From NCBI GenBank assembly GCA_037903355.1, contig JBAJFE010000042.1:2554001-2618000 (forward strand): 64,000 nt of DNA, written 5' to 3'. The stretch comes from Trichuris trichiura (taxonomy: Eukaryota > Nematoda > Enoplea > Trichinellida > Trichuridae). A program made the position numbers and the translations under genes. The notes below the pieces were generated by a model, which had not been told where the DNA came from, did not search any database, and saw only the letters and a program-made list of their open reading frames with translations. This document shows, in pieces, positions 54,737 through 64,000 of the stretch (position 1 is its first letter; every line of letters starts with the position of its first letter).

Positions 54737-57703
54737 GTAAGCCTTTTAATATCTAGTGTAAAGGTGGACCCGCTTAACAACAGAGCTTTCGCAAAATTTT
54801 TGTCTCGCCATCTGCGAACAATATGAGCAAGAAAAAAGAATATGGCTACATGAGGTAATACAGATTCTGTACCTTAAATGAGGCTTAGCGTGAAAGAAAA
54901 GAATTCAGCTTATTTAATCTAATTCTTCCGCCAATTCCTTTTTTAAAAACCTCTTGAGCTAGAGAAAGCTCTCAATAGCGTTACTTGGTTTGTTGGCAAC
55001 TCATGCCAAAGCGAGTAGCAGTACCAGCAATTTAACAAAGCGGTCACTCCCAAACCTCTGATGGATGGAGAAAGCCGTCTAACATTTGCAGCTTTCCTAA
55101 AACTTTCGTGGCGAAGTATCATGATGTTCCTATGAGCAGATAGTAGCAAGTTTCAGTAAAGCTGAGAATTTTACCCAACGTTCTGTTATTTTTGCTGAAG
55201 CTAACAGCCGCTTTTTGCCTGTGACTGACTGCTTACGTTGCAAACGGAACTGATATACCGAAGACGATTTAAAACAGTTAACTGTTTAAGGAATCTGTAA
55301 GATAACAGGACCTTGTTTCTCAGCCGCCACTTCGTCATGCTGTAACGCTGTCAGCCATCCTTTTCTGTTCTTAATTAGGCCTACGTAAAGACGTAGAAAG
55401 ATGGCAGCGATGGTCACCGGTAAAGTACGCTTGCCAGCAAGAAATCTGTTTCCCAGATGGCAGGGCGGCTAACAGATTAGATTCACATAAACTTTCCTGC
55501 ACCATCAATGTATGAAAGCGGGACAATCATTTCTAATTAAATATGTTTTAGATTTCTTCTGTTAACGGACTTTTGTGACGTCATTAGGAAACGCAGACAG
55601 GCTGTTCGTAAACAGATCTGTGTAACTGCATGCTGATGACGGACCGAGTCAGAACTAAGAATTATGCTGTATTATGCTGAATCTTTTCTCAGAACAGAAA
55701 CGCCTGCTGTAAGCAGACAACGGAAAGAGAACAATATGGCTATTGGACACGGGGTTCTCAGATGGGAAAGCATCCGTGAATGTTTTCCTTCGTGCGACAA
55801 AATCCTGTTATAAAAGGTATTGCTAAATTCGTTAAACTCTTCAAATAAACATGTGCTGTATCTGAGGCCTTGGTTGAAGGCTATATGATTAAATCGTCAT
55901 ACAAGCTTTGAAGAACTCCGAGAGGGGATTAAACACGGCAGAATCTAGTGAATCTATCTGCTTCGCCTTGACGAGTCGTTTTAAACGCAAGTTACTAGTT
56001 AACATGTTCTCACAGTTTTCTGCTTTTAGAGTGTGCATATTCCATGTTTATGGGAATAATGTCTCGACTACGGAATATAATATGAAAGCTTAAACTTACC
56101 AAGGTTTTTTCCCTGCACCCTAGAAATAGGGAATGGAAATTTTAAGAATCCGTACTTCAGAACATGAAACCAAAACTTTACGTCAGTTTAACCTGAGCCT
56201 TCTTGTACAACCGACCAAACGCAAAAGGTAACGCTCATTCAGTCAGACTCTCTTTACGTGAAATAACACACAATTGAAGAAATCACGATCGCATGTACAA
56301 ACTGCTCAATCATTCAAATCATTTATTGTTCCTATTTTAACAGAATGAGCGTTGTGTTAAGTGAAGTGGAAATATTTATCAGAATGAGTCTGTTTCTTAT
56401 TTGCTGTAGTTGTTCTACATACTCTTTCTGTAGTGTTGAGCGTGAACGAGATTAGCAAAAGGCATAATTGAGTGGTTATATTCAGATGCAATTTCATATT
56501 TACCAACCATTGAACCGTTGCTTTAAAGTCAAATAACTATTAGACCCTTTTATCTATCATTTTAAATCAGAATACGCAGTGAAATTATCACTATTCAGTT
56601 TCAACCAGAAGAACAATGGGCTGACCATAAGCAGCAAAGATGCGCAGGCTCTTAGCCTACTGCATGCTGAAAGAATCTCTAAGGGGTTTTGCAACTTTAC
56701 TTTCCATGAGGGTGCCTGCCCTGCCCAATTAAAAATCTTGCATTTTTTACTACTTAAACGGGGTATTTTTACCTCCTGTACTAACCCCATTGGGATTCAG
56801 AGCGAAAGCTACCTTCCCCGGCTTTATAAGGTGGTACCGCATTGTCTGCATTAATCTCAGCTAAGCAGAAACCTTATTTCTAGGCTTAAGCTTAGTTATG
56901 AGAAAAACAAGATAACTGGGATTGACGCGGACAATGTAGTGTCATACTGCACGACTGCGGAAGGTAATGTTTGCGTCAGGTCATGCTGGCTTGAGGCAGA
57001 GGAGAAAACACCGCGGAAACTTACTGACTAGTCGAATTATAATGTAGAACGTTTTTTGCAAGCATCTGAAACCTGGCCGCTCTTAAACTGCGCTGGTTCG
57101 GTGCTTCCGAGTTTCTGTTCTAGAGTAAGATTTTAACTGCATTTAAAGTCTCTGCCATGTTCTTCCGAAGACCAACGATGACCTTTGAAACTCTAGCTTG
57201 ATTTCAAAGAGCGGCTCTTCTTTAATGAAACAACTCCTTGCCATGCTCGACTAAGTTCAAGGAAAAATATTTGCAGCAGTCTAAAACAATGGTTTTTTGA
57301 GGAAGCAGAAAAATCTCGCGCTTTAACCTGTTAACAAATGGTTTACATGCGTTTCTAAAACAAGACAAATGCGTCGAAACTTGAGGTCACCCCTCTCGCC
57401 CACTTTTTCAGAACATATCTGCTATCTGAATGAATTTGTTATTTCAATCAACTCCTGGCCTGAAGGGTTCAGATAATAAACGTACCACTGTAAGATTTTT
57501 GTGAACATTCATGTGGCAGGAACTCTATTTTAGAAGACACTTGCTAGTTCGGAACCGTTTGGTCCACTGCTGTGTGTAATAAGGTAAAAGATGGGAAACT
57601 GACAAGAATTCTTAAGTAACGATTTAAGCACGCTACAGGCATTCAGACACTTATTGTTAGCTTTCCAGTTTATTACGCAGAGTTTCGCAGGCTCAGAGTC
57701 GCG
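54737..57703. other. Gene-poor stretch, possibly intronic
   Basis: AT-rich. Overlapping frames on opposite strands at 56557-56854 share the same segment and neither has motifs. If 54647-54736 is a true first exon, this is its intron. Confidence 0.3.
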
Positions 57704-58453
57704 TTACCCCCCCTCCCCCCTAGTGAGTGATTCGGAGCTCTTGCGCCCCCTAGATAGGGATCTTAATTGGTCACTTTCGCTTGCGCTCATAAACTGCAGC
57801 GGTGGACAGAGGGCGTGGGAATAGTTAGCTCCTGAAGTTTGAATGCAAGCATAGGAGGCATACAACTTTATCCTTACCCGGTAGACAGGATGCATGACCA
57901 ACTGGTTGTACTGTTTTATGTTACTCACTACGAAGGCAAGAGGGCATATAATCCCTAAATGCGTCCAAGACCCCACGGCTATTTGCGCCCTCCTGGATTT
58001 TAAAAATGCATCCGTGGGCATAAGTCCCACTTTGAAAATCATTATTTTATCAGACCACCATAGCAATAAGTCCAGGACGTTCTAACAGCTCCGCTTTTTC
58101 TCAGTTTGTTCAGTTTTTGTCTTTTAAACGAACGGTTACACCGTAACTTCTACCACGAAATCATGCTTTACTATATCAAATTTAATTATGAAATATAATT
58201 ATTAATAATAATACAAGTTTAACATATTTAGAAATCAAGCATGACTATCGCCCTCCGACGAAGATTGTCAGACAACAAAGCCAATTTTTAGCGAATGCGA
58301 TTGCACACAAATATTGCAGCTTTGAGAAGTCAGGCTGTCTTACAGTAACCTAATGTTTTGCTTACTCTTCTTTTTGCAACAGCGCTTGCGTTTTAAGATT
58401 TTTGTCTGGCTCCTTGTAAAGGCAAGATAAATTGGAAACCCTTCGATGACAGC
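57704..58453 (-). CDS. C-terminal exons of an unknown membrane protein
   Basis: Three in-phase exons on minus: 58366-58453 (AVIEGFPIYLAFTRSQTK and a basic KRKRCCKKK), 57878-58029 (completes Met, then GLMPTDAFLKSRRAQIAVGS, WTHLGIICPLAFVVSNIKQY, NQLVMHPVYR) and 57704-57793 (FMSASESDQLRSLSRGRKSS, ending GEGG and stop). Borders are ACTGCAG/GAAGA-GTAAGC, TTTTCAAAG/CCGG-GTAAGG and CCGCTGCAG; introns 336 and 84 nt. Residues around LGIICPLAFVV could form a membrane segment flanked by basic loops, and the tail is Ser/Arg-rich. I recognise no family. The 84-nt intron also reads open in frame, so an unspliced form is possible. Upstream exons were not found. Confidence 0.4.
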
Positions 58454-59252
58454 CTGCAGTAACTTTCTGACCAGGTGATTGATTTACGCAAATGGAACCT
58501 GTGTCAGTAGTTTTATGAAAAAACAAAACCTGTTTTAAAAAATGTGAAGAAAAAAGGTTCACCTTCAACTCAGAGAATCAGAACGCGCAATGATACTTTT
58601 TAAATCTTTCAAACGACTGCCGCGAATCATTTTACTGTCTGCTGCTTAATGAATTGCTGACAGAGTCACAAAACCCATTTTCTGAGTGACAGTATTACAG
58701 AACAATGAAGCATATAGCAGATCCACCAGCACAACATTTAAGGAAGGGACACTGTATCCTAAATAGCATGACATTTTCTGTGCTGACCTTCTTTACTACC
58801 TAAGTGAACTGGCGTGTGTTTAAGTTCATATGCCTCCAACTTGCTTTAGGTCATCATTCAAAAAAGCTGTTTTACAAGCCTTATATTTGATCACACTGAC
58901 CAAAAGGCAATGCACTTCTATTTAGCTTTGAATAAAGCAAATACAGAATTGTTTTCGCATGCTGTGGCGGACAGGACTATTCATTTGTTAATGCTTGTAA
59001 CACTGAATACTACAATAAAAGGAATTTAAGAAAATAAAACATAAGACAATGACGAATGCGTGAGAAGGATGGAATTGACAGACTATCCAGCCCTTAAAAC
59101 ATCAGGGAAATTATTGAATAATAAAAGCACTAAACGGAACTCACTGGAATAGAAAAGCATGCAACCATCACTGCGCCAAGATGACCACTACCCTGTGCCC
59201 TAAACTGTGGCTGTTTAAAGAGATTTTTTTCTTACGAAGCCTTGAACAGCTT
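58454..59252. other. No gene called
   Basis: A plus-strand frame at 58852-59030 is open for 59 codons after a CTTGCTTTAG acceptor and meets AATAAA near its end, but it stands alone and was not called. Confidence 0.25.
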
Positions 59253-59805
59253 TCATTCGAATTCATTCTCTAGAACATTATTGAGAATGTCCAAAAACTT
59301 TTTGGCAAAGGCAGTAGACATGTAACCACAGAAGTGAAGGTTAAGAATTTTAGTTTCATTGGTGCTTATGGTTCAAGAAGTCATTCTGGCAGCTTCTACC
59401 TTCTCAACAGTGTTCGGCGAAAAACCTTTCTACCACGTGGGTTTTGTAAATGCATTGATCTTACTAGCGCACCGATGTCCTATAGGACCTGAGAGTAGGT
59501 AAGAACAAAATGCTGTTTTAAATTCATTTTAACCGTGTACCAGGTCACTCATATACCAATGCGCTGCTGTTTAGTCACAGTGAGGTGACAAGGTTTTAGG
59601 TTTTTTAAAATACAAGTGATCTGAATGACAAATTTCCACAAAATCAGTTCCTTAAAAATTCTCTAGGCTAAAGGTCACATAACCGGTAGGGAAAATGGGA
59701 ATGCCTAACCGTGACTTAACCAATTTGCTCCGCAGCAGTACACTTAATTGCCATGCTCAGTAACCGATTGGACGGGACGCGGGGAACTATCAACCTTGGT
59801 TTTTG
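59253..59805 (-). CDS. Three terminal exons of an unknown gene
   Basis: Exons 59721-59805 (after TTTCTCTCAG; QKPRLIVPRVPSNRLLSMAI then KCTAAEQI), 59434-59488 (after TTACCTACTCTCAG; PIGHRCASKINAFTKPT) and 59253-59364 (weak acceptor CCATAAG; TNETKILNLHFCGYMSTAFA then KKFLDILNNVLENEFE and TGA). Phases fit at both joins and introns are 232 and 69 nt. The first donor (ATTG/GTTAAG) and last acceptor are weak. Short exons can be open by chance, so this is a tentative model. A further candidate exon at 60291-60338 (after GGCTTTAG, before GTAAGT; LKLIKFFKKNNENFFTE) may be part of the same gene but could not be linked in phase. Confidence 0.3.
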
Positions 59806-62800
59806 CTGAGAGAAATCTAGTTCAAAAGTTTTTAAGTTCAAAAACAAATGATTCTTCCGATCCGGTCTCACCATGACATGAGCCTCACGAATGTAGGACT
59901 TCTGCCTGCTTTTTTTACTACAGTAACATTCGGCATCTCATGGAGTTACTGTAGTATTCATGACTGACGGTATGGCAGCTAGATTTTATGATTACATTTT
60001 TATACCCGTTCAAAAAGGAAGAGAAAGTTTGCCTTATCTACCCAAGAACATGACTGTTTTGCTTTATGCCCTGTAGTGCTTTGCCAGTTTGTTTTTGTAA
60101 ACTGATGACTGGGAAGAAACTGCTTATTTTTAACCTCTAAAGCATTAACAGCAAGAATGTTCAGCACTTTAACAGAAGCAGCAACAACAGGCAAATAAGC
60201 AAAAGATTTGCCTTCGTTCGACGTGAAGTAGGAGAGTTTTCAAAAGTCAAAGAAACTAAGGCAGGACTGAACTTACCTCTGTGAAGAAGTTTTCATTGTT
60301 TTTCTTGAAGAATTTGATTAATTTAAGCTAAAGCCTTTTTACTTTCGGGAGTATCATAGCCTTCCATTCAGAAATCAGAGGAAATGATGAAGTTAACAGA
60401 TAGCATTTAATTTCCTTATTTCTACTTATGAAGGGACCAGAGGAATTTTCAAAGTTCTAGGGCATAAAAATTTGCATTTACACCATATGGTTGTGTATGT
60501 TTCTGCAATGCATTGCCTCTGCAAACAAGTGAACATCGTTTGTGCATTCAGAAAAGTGTGACTTTATTGTTCACCTTCACTCAAGACTGTTAAATGCATT
60601 AGTGATTTCAGAATCAACGAAACAGTGATGTTCATCACCTACAGTTTCTACTGCCTGTTAAAAGGTTGAAATTCGATTTCCTTGAAAGACTGCTAAACGT
60701 AGATGATGAATGAAGTGACTGCTCACAGAATGATATTACGGGTATCGGCACAAATTGGAGCCCGCTGTTTTGCATGACTCAAAACTAGATTAATCAGACG
60801 GATGAAAACTACAACAACAATGAAAGGTAACATACAGCCATAGTAGGAAAGGAGGTAAAGAGGTAAAAATAACAGATTAATATACGCAAGAACTCTTCTG
60901 CAGTTGTTGCCTCTTTTAGTAGCACTCATGTAACTTGAGACGGCCGGTTTAAGAATAGATTTTAAAAAATGGCCTGGATAATGTGCTCATTAAATTAGGT
61001 TCACCACTGTTTTTTTTGAAGAAACTCTAGTTTTTATGGGACGCCGTCAGACTAAATCTTAGAAAAAGAGTGACTGCTAGCGGGGCACCCCTGAACAGGC
61101 TGACGTGAAGTAAAAAACTACTCACCTGCTGAAAATCGCTTTTTTTATTATGATTCACAGCCATTTGCCGCTGGGAAAGAAAATGGCGTTTCATTGACCA
61201 GTCTGCGGGGTACCTCGCTTAAAAACATCAGTAGCGCTGCTGAATAAACTGAGTTGTTGCCAGGCACCTTGAATGATGCATGAGTCAAGCGCTGTTTTGA
61301 AAATGGCCACCATCCATCTGCTTCGCAAAACGAAACTGGTCGTCCACGGTGACCAGTTAAGCCAATCATTATGAAGGAGAAGTGTTACAGTCAACGCTGC
61401 ACATCAAGCCGTTATACTTCAGCATTTCTTAAAGAAGGAAGATTAAGAAATTCGCGTCGCTGCGGAAATTTTGCCAGAAAGCTTTCGGTAACTACTACAG
61501 TGCTATCAGTATCTGTTACATTTGCGATAATCACTTGGAAAATTATAGTCCTATTCAAGCATGCACGTAACTATTCACTTCCACGTTGTCGGTTCTGTCT
61601 TACAGTAGGTCAGTCTTTGTAGGAATAATAAATTTAGGTAAGCTTTGCTGGCAACTGCACAGAAGCTGTTGACGCAACCTGGTAGCACTTGAGAGTAAAG
61701 AACATAACATATTACCTAGGTTACTCTATTAATAATAGCTAAAGCATGCTAGGATCCCCAACTTATAACTGACGGATTAAATTTTAACTCCAACTTTTCC
61801 TATCAGTAACTCAGCTCATAATTTTACTGAAGCTGACTTTTACTTGACTCGACCAAAGTGAACATAAAAACACGGTATTGCGGCATTAATTACCGAAGGT
61901 TCACTTCACTTTCAAGTGTGAAAATCTCTGATTTTTTCATGGCAAAACAGCCACTAGGCTCAGAAAACTTTTAATGAACATATCTCTTCACGATTCGCGT
62001 TCCTGAATATTTATCAAGTACTCTATGAACTTGACTTCTGTTTCACACCTACATTAAAAATCTTTAAAGCTTATTTTATTTGATTTTTGATCCAATACAT
62101 GTTCTAAGAGAAAGTACAAATGTTTGCCATGCTGAAAATTTGAACTGATCCGTTACGCCCGCCCAATTTCCTTGCAAACTGTTAGAGAAAGCATTATGGA
62201 CATGTTCTTAAAAACAATAATATTATAGTAAAGCCATTTTATATGCAATATTTGATGTACATAATTTTGAGTAACTAAGAGAAAGAATTTAAAATTAACC
62301 CTAGCGAAATGCTTTACTCTGATTAGTACTGAATCACAATGTGCACCTTTTTACTTTAGCTCTATTTCAGCAACTCCTAATGTGGAACGCTGGCGTGACA
62401 GTTAAAACATTATCACAATTATGCTAAACGCGGTCAGTCACTTCTGCAAGCTGCGGCTTTCTACAGGTTAGAATAACTCAAGACAAATAAACTGCCGGGA
62501 TAAAAGTTTGATTAGTTCCTATATTTACACCGCTATTACCGATGCCCAACTCAAGAAAACAAAAAAAGTCAACTGAAATGTTTCTTTTCGCAAAAAAGCT
62601 TATCAGCTTATTCGTTCCAGCTATTGTTTCTTGCGACCTTGAAACTATTAATTTTGATCGCAACTAGGACCACACACTTTAAGAGCATTTATACTTTATC
62701 CCAAAAACAAGACGCTTCAAACATAAAAGAATTATCAATCGTTCAGAGCATAGCGTTGAAGACCGTATATGAATACTTACGACTTGTTTCTTTACTCTCT

Positions 62801-62862
62801 TTTACGGGAGGCACTCACGCCTTCCAGTTTAAATTTTGTATATATTCAGATAGCAAATGTCT
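59806..62862. other. Gene-poor stretch with isolated exon-like frames on minus
   Basis: Holds the exon-like block at 60291-60338 and another near 61124-61219 (minus; DWSMKRHFLSQRQMAVNHN then KKSDFQQ before GTGAGT), where three minus frames are open at once. Also a 12-bp perfect inverted repeat (TACTACAGTAAC) at about 59912-59955. Nothing can be assembled into a gene. Confidence 0.25.
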
Positions 62863-62998
62863 TAACAATGGATGGTTTTGCAGTCATGACAGAAGTACAA
62901 AGCACGCTGAAGCATTGTTATCAGAACATTTCACACGCCTTGGTTCGTCAGTTATGATTCGCACTGACAATGGAACTGCAACTTCTTCAATGCTCTGA
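62863..62998 (+). pseudogene. Possible fossil of a retrotransposon integrase
   Basis: The frame containing STKHAEALLSEHFTRLGSSV and IRTDNGTATSS resembles the integrase core around the second catalytic Asp of Ty3/Gypsy-type elements (STT...HF.R.G.....DNG). Only about 40 residues match and the surrounding sequence gives no other retroelement parts. Confidence 0.2.
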
Positions 62999-64000
62999 TA
63001 ACAATGACTCACTGTATTGTGTATTTCTCCTAAAAGACAATATTTCTATGAATATTTACATAATTTATCCTAAAAATTCATTTTTCTTAGTGGCTGAAAA
63101 TCATAATAAGGAGCGATGAGGGAGGGTGTGAAGGTTTGAAAACTCTAACCGCAAAATTAACTCTATCTAATAAATTAGTCGCGAAGACAGCTTCCAATAC
63201 GTACAATATTTAAAATGCTGCTAGTGTTAGTATTTAAAGGCAGTTACGACGTTGGCTGGTTTGACTGCTTAGGTCCTGAGTTGTTACACGTTTACGCGCC
63301 GGTTGACGCTATGAATTCTTCTGATTAGACGTAGGTATATCCTTCAACTCTTTCCTGTGACCTTAAATTTATTGGGCTGTGCTGCCCTTCATAATTCACA
63401 AATGGCATCCCACATAATAAAAACGTACATGTCAGCAAGTCTCTCCACCGCTAAAAGTAATAATGTTAATATTTTCAACCATTCCTGTCTACCTTAAATT
63501 AATTCAATAGAAAGCCAGAAGCGATAGAGCAAGTAGAGTAGAATAAAGAAAAAATGCAAGGTGGAATGTGACCACTGAAAAATTCCATGCTTTAGAAACG
63601 AACGCAGACGGGAGAGTCTCAAGAGAAAAACGGGCAAGCTGGAAAAGATACTGGTGACAAAATATAAAGGGCATCAGCTGGTAAAATGCTAAAAAGCTAT
63701 GACTAACGCGAAGCATAATCTGTGACCTATGTTAACAAGCCTCTTCGTAGAAGCTACAGAAACTTGCTGATTCCATATTATCGAAAAAATGAAGATTATC
63801 CATAGATTCCTAGAAATCACCGGAAGCATGTCGGAACTTAAAGGTGAAGTTGAAAGTAGTGGATGAATCTTGTGGTGCTTGCCGAAAAGAAGTTTGAACC
63901 GTAAAGAAGTCATGCAATACCTAGCCAGTGTTAAACAGGCAACAGAACAGTTTCCCGTGGATAAAAGCTCGGTGAGGAAGCTTACTTCAATGGACGCAGC
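62999..64000. other. No gene recognised
   Basis: AT-rich to the end of the window, with short unsupported frames on minus. Confidence 0.3.

Noticed and set aside
58852..59030. 59-codon plus-strand frame after CTTGCTTTAG with AATAAA at its end
   Set aside because: Frames of this length arise by chance; no partner exon and no domain.
59875..59960. Two alternative open readings upstream of the 59.25-59.81 kb exons (MPNVTVVKKAGRSPTFVRLM, or KKSRQKSYIREAHVM)
   Set aside because: Both are open and end at the same GTGAGA donor; only one fits the next phase and its acceptor is poor, so no exon was added.
1..64000. tRNA, rRNA and CRISPR arrays
   Set aside because: No cloverleaf with recognisable A and B boxes, no rRNA-like segment and no spacer-repeat array was seen by eye; a tRNAscan-SE or Infernal run would be decisive.

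Overview
This is a 64 kb piece of an animal nuclear genome. It is AT-rich (roughly 60% AT by eye), gene-sparse and full of transposon remains. Introns are short (many about 40-60 nt) and split conserved metazoan genes. A nematode is the most likely source. The V-ATPase F subunit has nematode-like length, a calsequestrin and an MKK3/6-type kinase are present, and several genes have CAG acceptor-like sites a few bases before their ATG, as expected where spliced leaders are added. The exact clade cannot be fixed from the sequence; a clade I (Dorylaimia-type) worm is only a guess.

Layout. 0.7-4.9 kb: V-ATPase subunit F (minus) diverges from a four-exon NUDCD1 orthologue (plus). 5-15 kb: sparse sequence with weakly supported small genes, fragments of an unknown minus-strand multi-exon gene, and a Penelope-like fragment at 7.8 kb. 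15.4-19.4 kb: a hammerhead-like motif, then a decayed Penelope-like retroelement (RT plus GIY-YIG) with terminal repeats that carry another hammerhead-like fold. 20.3-26.1 kb: a five-exon MAP kinase kinase of the MKK3/6 type, whose 4 kb third intron holds seven copies of a 207-bp tandem repeat. 26.7-32.4 kb: a nine-exon calsequestrin on minus, tail to tail with the kinase. 35.0-35.5 kb: a cluster of short hammerhead-bearing repeats with a 68-bp inverted repeat. 36.1-41.1 kb: a dead Tigger/pogo element, a probable solo LTR and a nearly full-length dead mariner with terminal repeats and TA target site. 43-50.3 kb: a GC-rich island with simple repeats and one credible coding fragment (43.75-44.25 kb, minus). 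50-64 kb: long AT-rich sequence with only exon fragments of unrecognised genes, including the C-terminus of a putative membrane protein at 57.7-58.5 kb.

Four genes are identified with confidence. Subunit F is part of the V1 sector of the proton pump. NUDCD1 is a CS-domain, HSP90-cochaperone-like protein. The kinase is the activator tier of a p38 pathway. Calsequestrin stores lumenal Ca2+ in the sarcoplasmic reticulum. They do not form a pathway together.

The most unusual content is a set of type I hammerhead-like ribozyme folds in at least two repeat families (15.4/35.1/35.3 kb, and the Penelope terminal repeats at 16.4 and 7.8 kb). One terminal-repeat copy at 19.25 kb appears to have lost just the ribozyme core.
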